DNA from: Dactylosporangium sp. AC04546
Lineage (GTDB): Bacteria; Actinomycetota; Actinomycetes; Mycobacteriales; Micromonosporaceae
DNA length: 64,000 nt
Assembly (NCBI RefSeq): GCF_022095675.1
Contig: NZ_JAHYSG010000003.1
Location: 124,001-188,000 of the forward strand
Direction: 5' to 3'
Made by a program: the position numbers and the translations under genes. Under the pieces are notes generated by a model. It saw nothing but the letters and a program-made list of their open reading frames with translations. It had not been told where the DNA came from and did not search any database. Positions 26,742 to 34,731 of the stretch are shown one piece after another; position 1 is the first letter of the stretch; every line of letters starts with the position of its first letter.

Positions 26742-29700
26742 GTGACGGTCAGCGACCAACCGAGATTCACAGAGGGTAACGTCGGTCCGGCTTCCATCGA
26801 GTCCACGTCAACGTCTGACTGCGAGGCAAAGATCAACGTCATCGTCCCAGAGTTATGGGCCGGGCCGGTCACATCGTCCGGCGGCGAAATCCGTCAGCTC
26901 ATCGAGCCGGAGGCCATCGCGCCTATCGACGCGACCGCTGAAGGCGGGTTGGTTGCGCGCACCGCGCGGCACACGTGGCCGGTCATGGACCAGCCACCGG
27001 ACGACGCAACCCATCCGCAAGCACTGGCCCTCATTCGCTCCCCGCAAACCGTTGACGCCGCTACGGCGCAATGGGCGGGACAAACTTGGGCAGTGGCCGA
27101 TCCCGCTGAAGTTTCCGAAGGGATCGCGGATGGCTTCCGGTTCGTTGAGGGCACCACCGACGGCACGCGGGCGGGACTTCGTCGGCCCCAGATCGGGGCC
27201 GTACATGCCGTTCTCGGGTACTGGGCGAGCGCGCCGCAGCAGCCCGCGACCGTGGTGATGCCGACCGGCACCGGGAAAACCGACACGATGATCGCGCTGC
27301 TTGCCACCGGGCAGGTACAACGCCTTCTCGTCGTCGTGCCGAGCGACGCCCTCCGCACGCAACTGACCCGGAAGTTCCAGACCTGGGGCGTGTTGGCCGC
27401 CGTCGGCGCCCTGCCGGACACGGTGCCTTTCCCCGTTGTCGGAACGATCCGGCACGGCTTCACATCAACGGACGAGGCAGTGCAGTTCGCCGAGCGGTGC
27501 AACGTCATCATCACAACGGTCGCGGCGCTGTCCCGGTCGGACGATGCGATCCAGCGAGCGCTCGTCGACGAGTGCAGCCACCTGTTCGTCGACGAGGCCC
27601 ACCACATCGCGGCGGCCTCGTGGGACCGGATCCGGCAGTACTTCGACGATCGGTACGTGGTGCAGTTCACAGCGACGCCGTTCCGCGCCGACGGGCGTCA
27701 CCTCGGCGGTCGGATGGTCTTCACGTTCCCGCTGCGCGAGGCCCAACGGCTTGGCTACTTCTCCCGGATCGACTACCTGCCGGTCACCGACTTCACCGAT
27801 CCAGACCGAGCGATCGCCCGAGCGGCGATCGAACGCCTGCGGGCGGACATCGCAGCTGGCCACGACCATCTCATGATGGCCAGGGTCAACACGATCAAGC
27901 GGGCCGAACAGGTCCTCGCGATCTACCAGGACCTGGCTGACGACTTCGCGCCGGTCATGGTGCACAGCGGCGTGCGAACGACACTGCGACGAGCCAGCCT
28001 GCAAGCCATCGAGCAACGGACGAGCCGAATCGTCGTCTGCGTGGACATGCTCGGCGAGGGCTACGACCTGCCCGCGCTGAAGGTCGCCGCCATCCACGAC
28101 GCACACAAGTCCCTGCCGATCACGCTGCAGTTCCTCGGCCGGTTCACCCGCGCCGCGTCCGAGCGGCTCGGCGACGCGTGCGTCGTGGTAAACCGACCGG
28201 ATCCGGAGTACGACGAGACGTTGCGCGACCTGTACGCCGACGACGCCGACTGGAACCAGGTCATCCGGGAACTGGCCCAGAGCGCGACCGGCGCCGAACA
28301 ACGCATCAGCGACTTCGAAGCAGGCTTCCAACTCCTGCCCGACGAAGTCCCGATCCGCGCCTTGGCACCGAAGATGAGCACGGTCGTGTACCGCACCCAG
28401 TGCGCCGACTGGTCACCACTCGGCGTCCACGAAATCTTCCCGGAACAAGCACTGCTCACCCCAACCGTCGCCGTCAACAGGCAGCACAACGTGGCGTGGT
28501 TTGTCACCGAAGAGCGCACCCCGGTCCAGTGGGGCAACCTGCACACGGTCGACGAGATCGCCTACAACCTGTACGCACTCTACTGGGACGCTGGCCGCGG
28601 CCTGCTCTACATCAACAGCTCCAATACCGACAGCGTGCACCGGCCCCTGGCCGAGGCAGTCGCGGGCGACACGGCGACCATCATCAGCGGCGAGCAGGTC
28701 TACCGGGTCATGGCCGGCATCCACCGACCCGTGCCCACCAACATCGGCCTGCTCGACGTCCGCAGCCGAGCCCGCCGGTTCTCAATGCACGTCGGCGCCG
28801 ACGTCGCCGAGGGCTTCCCCACCGCCGAGGCACAGACCAAAGCCAAGACCAACATCTTCGCCTACGGATACGAAGACGGCTCGCGCGTCGGATTCGGCGG
28901 CTCACTCAAAGGACGCGTCTGGAGCAACCGTGCCGCGCGCTCACTCAGCGAGTGGCGAGACTGGTGCGACGCCGTCGGCGAGAAGCTTACCGACGACGCC
29001 ATCGCCGTCGACGACGTCATGCGCGGCTTCATCCGACCCGTGATCATCAACGAACGGCCACCGCTCACGCTCATCGGCGTCGACTGGCCCCACGCGATCT
29101 ACGTCAACACCAGCGACGAGACGCTCCTCCGTTTCGGCGGGCAGACGGCGCGACTGTTCGACACTGAGCTACGAGCCGCATCGCACGAACCGCACGGGCC
29201 GATCGAGTTCGAGGTCGTGGCACCCGCCTGGACCGCCCTATACACCGCGACCTTCACCGACAAAGGCATCGTCTACAAGCCCGCGCAGCAGCAGGTGTAC
29301 GTGCAGGCGCCACGCTCCGAGTTCCCCTTGACCGAGCTGCTGGAGCGCGAGGGACTCACGATGTACTTCGAGGACGACACGACGGTCGAACAAGGCGGCG
29401 TCCTCCTCCGGCCCGACCGGACCATCGAGCCATTCCCCAAGAACAAACTGACGACCGTCGCCTGGACAGGCATCGACATCAAGAAGGAATCGCAAGGCCG
29501 CGACCGGGATCCCACCTCAATCCAGCACCACGTCATCCAACGCATCATCGCCGAACGCGACTGGGACATCGTCATCGACGACGACGGCTCCGGCGAAGCC
29601 GCCGACATCGTCGCCATCGCAACCGACCCGCTCGGCATGATCATCAAGCTGGTGCACTGCAAGTACTCATCAGAGCCCACGCCCGGCGCCCGCGTCGCAG

Positions 29701-30020
29701 ACCTCTACGAACTCTGCGGGCAAGCCCACAAGTCCAACGTCTGGAAAAACGCCCCTCGCCTGCTCGACCACCTCATCAGGCGGGAGCGCGATCGCAGAGC
29801 CAACCACGGCCACACCGGCATCGAAGTCGGCGACGACGCCACTCTCCGCAGTCTCCAGCATCGGGCCCGGGTGACCAGGGCTCGGCTCGAGGTAACCATC
29901 GTCCAACCGGGGCTGTCCGCTGCCCGCGCGAGCGCAGCTCAACTGCAACTACTGGCCTGCGCCGAGACGTACCTCTACGAGACCGCCAACGCACCACTCG
30001 AGGTGCTCTGCAGCAGTTAG
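26742..30020 (+). CDS. DEAD/DEAH helicase with C-terminal restriction-type nuclease domain
   Basis: Protein of 1092 aa. The N-terminal 140 residues have no recognised domain. An SF2 helicase follows: RRPQIGAV (Q-like), Walker A MPTGTGKTD (173-181), DEAH in LFVDEAHHIA near 283, FTATPFR, then CVDMLGEGYDLPALKVAAI and QFLGRFTRA. The last 150 residues hold a PD-(D/E)xK-like signature: DIVIDDDGSGEAADIVAI, then IIKLVHCKYS, with Asp and the HCK lysine spaced as in Mrr-type nucleases. A helicase-nuclease of this kind is expected to cut foreign DNA, as type I/III-like restriction or defence factors do. The start is GTG at 26742. It stands alone, divergent from the S-4TM operon. Confidence 0.78.
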   Translation: MTVSDQPRFTEGNVGPASIESTSTSDCEAKINVIVPELWAGPVTSSGGEIRQLIEPEAIAPIDATAEGGLVARTARHTWPVMDQPPDDATHPQALALIRSPQTVDAATAQWAGQTWAVADPAEVSEGIADGFRFVEGTTDGTRAGLRRPQIGAVHAVLGYWASAPQQPATVVMPTGTGKTDTMIALLATGQVQRLLVVVPSDALRTQLTRKFQTWGVLAAVGALPDTVPFPVVGTIRHGFTSTDEAVQFAERCNVIITTVAALSRSDDAIQRALVDECSHLFVDEAHHIAAASWDRIRQYFDDRYVVQFTATPFRADGRHLGGRMVFTFPLREAQRLGYFSRIDYLPVTDFTDPDRAIARAAIERLRADIAAGHDHLMMARVNTIKRAEQVLAIYQDLADDFAPVMVHSGVRTTLRRASLQAIEQRTSRIVVCVDMLGEGYDLPALKVAAIHDAHKSLPITLQFLGRFTRAASERLGDACVVVNRPDPEYDETLRDLYADDADWNQVIRELAQSATGAEQRISDFEAGFQLLPDEVPIRALAPKMSTVVYRTQCADWSPLGVHEIFPEQALLTPTVAVNRQHNVAWFVTEERTPVQWGNLHTVDEIAYNLYALYWDAGRGLLYINSSNTDSVHRPLAEAVAGDTATIISGEQVYRVMAGIHRPVPTNIGLLDVRSRARRFSMHVGADVAEGFPTAEAQTKAKTNIFAYGYEDGSRVGFGGSLKGRVWSNRAARSLSEWRDWCDAVGEKLTDDAIAVDDVMRGFIRPVIINERPPLTLIGVDWPHAIYVNTSDETLLRFGGQTARLFDTELRAASHEPHGPIEFEVVAPAWTALYTATFTDKGIVYKPAQQQVYVQAPRSEFPLTELLEREGLTMYFEDDTTVEQGGVLLRPDRTIEPFPKNKLTTVAWTGIDIKKESQGRDRDPTSIQHHVIQRIIAERDWDIVIDDDGSGEAADIVAIATDPLGMIIKLVHCKYSSEPTPGARVADLYELCGQAHKSNVWKNAPRLLDHLIRRERDRRANHGHTGIEVGDDATLRSLQHRARVTRARLEVTIVQPGLSAARASAAQLQLLACAETYLYETANAPLEVLCSS

Positions 30021-30381
30021 CGACTCGACGTCAGCGCCCTGGACATCTGGCCGCGCAATGCTGGAATGCCGCAGGCAAGCGTCAACTCAGCCGTCCACAG
30101 GCACTCCTCGGTACTCCAAGCGGTCTGCCCAGAGCGGCCGACTATCACGAGCCAGAGCCAGCTGAAGCGGTCTGTCCGTCAGATGTTCTTGGGGATGGTC
30201 GCTGAGATAGCGACTGTTAGCGGGCGGTGACCTCCACGTCCGAGGCGATCACATCCTGACCGCGCGGCCACAAAGCGGCGCGGCTTCAAGCAGGGCCGCC
30301 TGGTGGTCGAGCCCCTCTGGCGGACGCTCAGCCAGCGCGGGAGACTGAGCGCCGCGACAGTGGGAGCGAGGAAGAGCGGAC
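30021..30381. other. Intergenic, 0.36 kb, nothing recognised
   Basis: No credible gene or RNA. A possible ribosome site (GGAAGAG) at its right end serves the 102-aa gene. Confidence 0.5.
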
Positions 30382-30690
30382 ATGGTTGAGTACTTCGAGG
30401 ACACCGACATGATGGAGGACGACGAGGGGTGGTGCCACCTGGTCGACGCCGTGTTCGTCGATCCGGAGGACTGGGTTGAAGACGCAAGGATTGCGTTCGA
30501 GGACGACGACGCCATGTCCTTAGTTTGCGAAGGGCTTTCTGCTGCCGCCGACGAGCGCGGTCAGCTCCGCTACTTCCGGCAGGACGTGTGGTACGAGCAC
30601 CACCTGTCCGGGGTCATGCGCACCGAAGAGGACCCTCAGAGCTGGTCGTTGAAGTCCGACCGGTTACCTCGACAGTGGTTTCCGGATTGA
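30382..30690 (+). CDS. Strongly acidic 102-aa hypothetical protein
   Basis: Small soluble protein, very rich in Asp and Glu (EYFEDTDMMEDDEGW, FVDPEDWVEDARIAFEDDD). It has several Trp and Tyr residues and an aromatic C-terminus. The ATG at 30382 has GGAAGAG about 8 nt upstream. No family is recognised. The acidity and size resemble DNA-mimic proteins that block nucleases, but many unrelated small proteins are acidic, so this is only a possibility. It follows the helicase-nuclease on the same strand after a 0.36-kb gap. Confidence 0.6.
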   Translation: MVEYFEDTDMMEDDEGWCHLVDAVFVDPEDWVEDARIAFEDDDAMSLVCEGLSAAADERGQLRYFRQDVWYEHHLSGVMRTEEDPQSWSLKSDRLPRQWFPD

Positions 30691-30828
30691 TGGATCGGCT
30701 GTTCTTCACCGGCTGGTTAGCACGGAGCGGCAACGATAGCAAACGGACGGAGAACTGGCGGCTCACCATCCCGCCTGGTTGAAGCTCCGCGGCCGCCGGT
30801 CCCGCGGCCCCCTTAAGAACGCCGGTCA

Positions 30829-30987
30829 GTGTTTACTGACCGGCGCGACGACTCCCTCCACGGCTGGCAATGCACCGAGGGGCACGTGTGGCAGGCCACC
30901 CTGCCGAGCCGTCGCGCCGGTGTCGACCTCGGTTGCCCGGTCTGCCAGGTCGCCGCGACGTTTCCGAGGCGGAGGCTTGCCGCATAA
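30829..30987 (+). CDS. 52-aa zinc-ribbon/treble-clef-like protein
   Basis: Short frame starting GTG at 30829, with a stop just upstream at 30814. The core reads HGWQCTEGHVWQATLPSRR...GCPVCQ, that is C-x3-H plus C-P-x-C around a W-x-A. This is the pattern of small treble-clef zinc domains seen alone or at the ends of nuclease-like proteins in actinobacteria. No ribosome site is obvious, so it might be the surviving end of a longer gene whose start was lost. It is convergent with the tyrosine recombinase. Confidence 0.45.
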   Translation: MFTDRRDDSLHGWQCTEGHVWQATLPSRRAGVDLGCPVCQVAATFPRRRLAA

Positions 30988-31017
30988 GGCGATCCTGGCC
31001 CGTTGCTACCGGCGAAT

Positions 31018-31947
31018 CTAATCGTAGTCAAGGACCCGGTCGACCAGAGCCTGCACCTCGGCCGCGCTGGCACGGAAGTACCTCGCGGTCGTGTCGAGCG
31101 ACACGTGACCCATGAGCGCCTGGATCTGCGCCGGGTCGGCGCCGCCTTCGCGCAGTCGGGTGGCGTAGGTGTGCCGGAGTGCGTGCGGCCGGAGCCCGTC
31201 TATGCCGGCCTCGCGACCGGCGGCGAGCACGGTCTTGGTGATGCCCTCGACGGTCAGCGCGCCGCGCTGGCCGAGCCACAGGTGGCCGGGGTCGGCCAGT
31301 GCCGCCGCGGTGAGCCGCTCGGCGCGTACGCCCAGCCACACGCCGAGCCGCTCCCGGGCCGGCGCAGGGATCGGCACGGTGCGGACCTGGCTGCCCTTGC
31401 CCAACAGGCGGGCGCTGCCGGTGCGGGCGGTGACCGCCACGTCGGTGATCGCGAGTCCGGCGCACTCCTCGACCCGGGCGCCGGTGCCGAGCAGCAGCGC
31501 GATGATCGCCGCGTCGCGGGGGCCGCGACGGTCCGCCGCTCGGCGCAACGCGTTTTCTCGTTGGACGGTCAGCGCTTCCGGGGCGCCGGGTCGCGGGACG
31601 CGGGCGCGAGTGACCCGGATGCCGATCCGGCCCGGGCCCTCGGCGTAGAGCACGGTGACCGCGGCCAGCATTTGGTTGACCGTCGACGGTGCCGCGCCGT
31701 CGGCGAGTAGGCGTCGTCGGTAGGCGGTCACTGCGCCCTCGGCGCCGACGGTGTCGGTCCAGGCGTCGGGGTGCGCGCCGGCGTGGGCGGCGAGCCAGTC
31801 GAGGTAGGCGCTGGCCTGCCGGCGGTAGGCCCGAGCGGTGTACTCGGCGAGGGAGGACCGGCCCAAGAAGGCGTCGAGGGCGGCCCGTGCCTTGGTGGCC
31901 GGGTTGTCCGAGGTTGGGCGGAGTTGGATGATGCGGGCGGTGGTCAC
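31018..31947 (-). CDS. Tyrosine recombinase (XerC/D-like integrase)
   Basis: Site-specific recombinase of 309 aa. An N-terminal SAM-like core-binding domain (TKARAALDAFLGRSSLAEYTARAYRRQASAYLDWLA) precedes the catalytic domain. The R-H-R-H-Y set is complete: R158 in GTGARVEE, H255 and R258 in HALRHTYATRL, H281 in LMGHVS, and Y290 in TTARYF. The length is that of Xer-type enzymes without the arm-binding domain of large phage integrases. The start is GTG at 31947. Palindromic candidate sites lie immediately upstream (31974-32073). It could belong to an element distinct from the serine-recombinase unit that surrounds it. Confidence 0.9.
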   Translation of the reverse strand: MTTARIIQLRPTSDNPATKARAALDAFLGRSSLAEYTARAYRRQASAYLDWLAAHAGAHPDAWTDTVGAEGAVTAYRRRLLADGAAPSTVNQMLAAVTVLYAEGPGRIGIRVTRARVPRPGAPEALTVQRENALRRAADRRGPRDAAIIALLLGTGARVEECAGLAITDVAVTARTGSARLLGKGSQVRTVPIPAPARERLGVWLGVRAERLTAAALADPGHLWLGQRGALTVEGITKTVLAAGREAGIDGLRPHALRHTYATRLREGGADPAQIQALMGHVSLDTTARYFRASAAEVQALVDRVLDYD

Positions 31948-31973
31948 CGAGGGGGCGCTCCTTGCTGGCCTTA

Positions 31974-32073
31974 TTATCCGCCGAGTCGGCGCAGTTTGTT
32001 GGCTGGCCGCTCGGCGTCGTTATCAGTCCAGTAGTCTATCCGACTGGGCGGATAATGAAGGTTATCCGCCGAG
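31974..32073. repeat. Inverted/direct repeats upstream of tyrosine recombinase (candidate recombination site)
   Basis: TTATCCGCCGAG occurs at 31974-31985 and again at 32062-32073. Between them TATCCG-ACTGGG-CGGATA (32037-32054) is a perfect inverted repeat with a 6-nt centre, the layout of Xer-type core sites. CTCGGCG at 32010 pairs with CGCCGAG at 32067. The group could be a recombination site, or an operator for the recombinase gene. Confidence 0.5.
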
Positions 32074-32257
32074 CCGCGTAGCGGTTGCAATGTGCCACTA
32101 TGCGCAACCGGCCGCCGCTGTCCGCTCTCCATGAATCTGAGTCGCGTCTCATCAACGTGAACCACTGCAGATCGGAGGCCCTGCTGGTGGCTCAGGTCGT
32201 TGGGAACGGACGGCGAGCACGTTGACGACTGTATCAGTTCTTACTAGAATACTTGAT

Positions 32258-32587
32258 ATGGCTAAGTATGTTGATATTGCGAACGACCTGCGTGACCAAA
32301 TCCGGGCCGGGGGGTATCCGGTCGGCACCGCTCTGCCCGGGCTGACCGACCTGAAGGAGCGTTACGGCGTCTCACTCAACACCGTCCGCGGCGCACAGGA
32401 CCTGCTCCGTAGGGAGGGATTGCTACGTATCGCCCAAGGCGAAGGCGCCTTCGTGATCAAGGCGCCGGAGTGGCGCGTCGCCGACATCCTGGCCAGCCTG
32501 CACACTGCCCGCACGTCGCTCGACGCCGCCATCAACGCCTTGGAACGCCACCCGGACATTGCTGCAGATTCCACGGCTCCACTGTAG
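32258..32587 (+). CDS. Short GntR-family regulator
   Basis: Protein of 109 aa with a GntR winged helix: YVDIANDLRDQIRAGGYPVGTALPG, then LKERYGVSLNTVRGAQDLLRREGLLRIAQGEGAFV. Only about 40 residues follow, so there is no effector-binding domain. Such minimal GntR proteins often control mobile elements in actinomycetes. The ATG at 32258 lies within an A+T-rich stretch (TTACTAGAATACTTGATATG) that probably holds the promoter and a self-operator; the transcript may be nearly leaderless. Confidence 0.85.
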   Translation: MAKYVDIANDLRDQIRAGGYPVGTALPGLTDLKERYGVSLNTVRGAQDLLRREGLLRIAQGEGAFVIKAPEWRVADILASLHTARTSLDAAINALERHPDIAADSTAPL

Positions 32588-32825
32588 GAAATGGGTCCGA
32601 CAGGAGTTGTCGTACACATAGAGTTCTCGACACGTTTCTCGGACGCGTTGAGTGCCCGGATTAGGGGGTCGGCCGGCTGTCGGCGGAGGTGTTCGACAGA
32701 TGATCGATTCTCGACACGGGGTACGCCGTGACCGGGCAAACGACCGCCTCCGCCGGTCGGCGTCTCGGCTACGCGCTCGCGTTGTAGGTGGCGTACGACA
32801 GGACCAGGCGGGCGCGTGCCGTCCT

Positions 32826-32921
32826 CTAGCACCCAGATTTCAGGTCCGCCAGGGCCACGTCGGCGACCGGGCTCGGCTCACGCTCGGGCGGCACACGCTT
32901 GGACCGCTTGGTCTGGCTCAT
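32826..32921 (-). CDS. 31-aa peptide, function unknown
   Basis: A short frame with ATG at 32921 and a strong ribosome site (GAGGAG) 8 nt upstream. It begins MSQTKRSKRVPPEREP and ends VADVALADLKSGC. A basic leader-like half followed by a hydrophobic/acidic half ending in Cys is compatible with a modified peptide, but no modifying enzyme is adjacent. It may equally be a chance frame. Confidence 0.35.
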   Translation of the reverse strand: MSQTKRSKRVPPEREPSPVADVALADLKSGC

Positions 32922-33081
32922 CCGGTGTCTCCTCGCGTCCGACCGCGCGAGGAGGAGCCTCACCAGCGGCTTACTGAGAGGTTCTCCGTTTGACCGAGGC
33001 TGACCATGAGTCCGGGTAAGCCGCTTGTGTCGATCGCTGGGCCCACCGCCACCAAGAGGGCCGATTATGCGACAGTGATGC

Positions 33082-33774
33082 ATGCCTGCGACCGGCCCCG
33101 CCGACATCGTCCGTCACCAGATCCACACCGTGCTCGACACGCCCCGAATCGCCGATCTGGTCGCGGCCTACTTCCACCCGGACGGCCCGTTCGCCGGCGC
33201 CACCTTCGACACTCTCGGCGACAACCCGCCGAACGAGGTCACCCGGGACGACCTGCTGGCCGCCACCCTGCTCGACATCTCCTGGCGTCCGCTCGCCGTC
33301 CGCCGGCTGGAGGCCGAACGCGACCACGTCGGCGTCATGCTCGCCCGCATTCCCCTCAACCGGGACCTGTGGGAGGCCACGCCCTCGGAGCTGCAGGCCG
33401 CAGAGGACCCCTACCGGTGGCTCGACGGCCTGCCCTACGTCGGCGCGACCATCGCCAGCAAACTCCTCGCCCGCAAGCGGCCCCGCCTCGTACCGATCTA
33501 CGACACCGTGGTGCAGGACCTCCTCACCACCCCAGAGGACCAGTTCTGGACCACCCTCGCCGACGCGCTCACCGACCCCGGCATGCGCGACGATATCGAA
33601 CGACTCCGCCCCACCACCGCACCAACCGTCAGCGTCCTGCGCCTGCTCGACGTAGCGATCTGGATGCGCGGTAGCCGCTCCAGCACCGCTCGGGCGGCTC
33701 GGGCCGCCACCGGCATCGACGCGGTCGCCGCGCAGGCCAGGTACGCGCCCGGACGGCTGACCGAGTCGGAATAG
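33082..33774 (+). CDS. DUF6308-like protein
   Basis: Protein of 230 aa resembling an actinobacterial family of unknown function. Characteristic parts are FAGATFDTLGDNPPNEVTRDDLLAATLLDI, LWRPL-like SWRPLAVRRLEAER, and GLPYVGATIASKLLARKRPRLVPIYDTVVQDLL. The middle segment (LPYVGATIASKLLARKRP) looks like a helix-hairpin-helix DNA-binding turn. The ATG is at 33082. Members are often found on mobile islands. No enzymatic motif is seen and the role is unknown. Confidence 0.68.
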   Translation: MPATGPADIVRHQIHTVLDTPRIADLVAAYFHPDGPFAGATFDTLGDNPPNEVTRDDLLAATLLDISWRPLAVRRLEAERDHVGVMLARIPLNRDLWEATPSELQAAEDPYRWLDGLPYVGATIASKLLARKRPRLVPIYDTVVQDLLTTPEDQFWTTLADALTDPGMRDDIERLRPTTAPTVSVLRLLDVAIWMRGSRSSTARAARAATGIDAVAAQARYAPGRLTESE

Positions 33775-33900
33775 GACGGCACTGGCGAGCGGGTGCGGGT
33801 GCATAGTCACTGACCCCAATGCCGTCGAGGAGGCGTGATGGGATCGGATCACCGTGACCGCCCACATCCAGGCCAAGCCAAGTGCCGTGGCCGACCCCGT

Positions 33901-34386
33901 TCACACGACGCTGGCGCGCTCATTCCACAGGTCACGCGCCCAGGTCTGCGACTCTTCCCGGCGGCTGCGTTTCTTCGCGTTCCATCCGGTCACGATCGGC
34001 GCAATCCCCACTTCCGTGCGGTGCCACTCGATCAGCCGCGACTCCAGGATCAGCGCCTCGGCATGGTCCGTGGTGGGCAGCCATCGCACGACCGCTCCGG
34101 ATTGCTTGAGCAAATGGATGACCGAGACCTCCCACCCCTCCTCAGGGTCGTACCCATCGATCCAACCCGCGTAATTGCTGAGCCTGCGGTGCAGCGACGC
34201 CGCCGACCCGATGTACAGCACCGCCTCCGGTGCTTCGCCGCTGGCCTGGGCCGTCCAGACGTAGGTCCCAGGGACGGCCGGGGCTGGCCCGGACTGCCAG
34301 GCCGGCGGCTGGGCGCAGAAGTGTTTCGCCAGTGCCGGTGCTAGTTCCTCGACGGTCAGCACCTCGATCGTCACGTGTGTCGTCAT
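33901..34386 (-). CDS. GIY-YIG nuclease family protein
   Basis: Protein of 161 aa with a GIY-YIG core: GTYVWTA (residues 40-46), AVLYIGSAASLHRRLSNY with the YIG at 58-60 and the downstream catalytic-type Arg, and a Glu in EALILESRLIEWHR. The lysine-rich end (NAKKRSRREESQTWARDLW) may bind nucleic acid. GIY-YIG domains cut DNA in repair, homing or restriction. The ATG at 34386 is preferred over upstream starts because the fold begins soon after it. It lies just before the IS remnant that precedes array 2. Confidence 0.75.
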   Translation of the reverse strand: MTTHVTIEVLTVEELAPALAKHFCAQPPAWQSGPAPAVPGTYVWTAQASGEAPEAVLYIGSAASLHRRLSNYAGWIDGYDPEEGWEVSVIHLLKQSGAVVRWLPTTDHAEALILESRLIEWHRTEVGIAPIVTGWNAKKRSRREESQTWARDLWNERASVV

Positions 34387-34589
34387 GCCGGGCGAGCATA
34401 GTCGTAACGTATCGAATAATGTCAGTCGATACATGGACTGTGCATGCTCTCGCCGGTCGCCCAGAGACGCCGACCTGACTTCGGGCATGCGGGGGACCGC
34501 GCCTGGCCATGCGGTCACCCGGAGAAGAAAGCCGCGACCCCGACGTGGAAAGGACGTTCAGCTACCCCGGTTGGCCACTAGGCCGCGTT

Positions 34590-34690
34590 TCATAACGCGC
34601 GGAGCCATTGGTTGATGGCGGCGATGGTGACGGTGGCCTCGAAGCGGACGGCGAGCTTGATGCCCCTATGGATGTCAAGCGGTTGAGGGC
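34590..34690 (-). pseudogene. IS5-type transposase, C-terminal remnant
   Basis: The minus strand reads DIHRGIKLAVRFEATVTIAAINQWLRAL and then a stop, the usual ending of an actinobacterial IS5-family transposase. Nothing upstream continues it; the CRISPR array begins about 40 nt away. The insertion probably removed the leader of array 2. Confidence 0.7.
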
Positions 34691-34731
34691 TGGGTTCGGG
34701 TGATCAGTTGGTAGAGCTCCAGAACGCTCTC

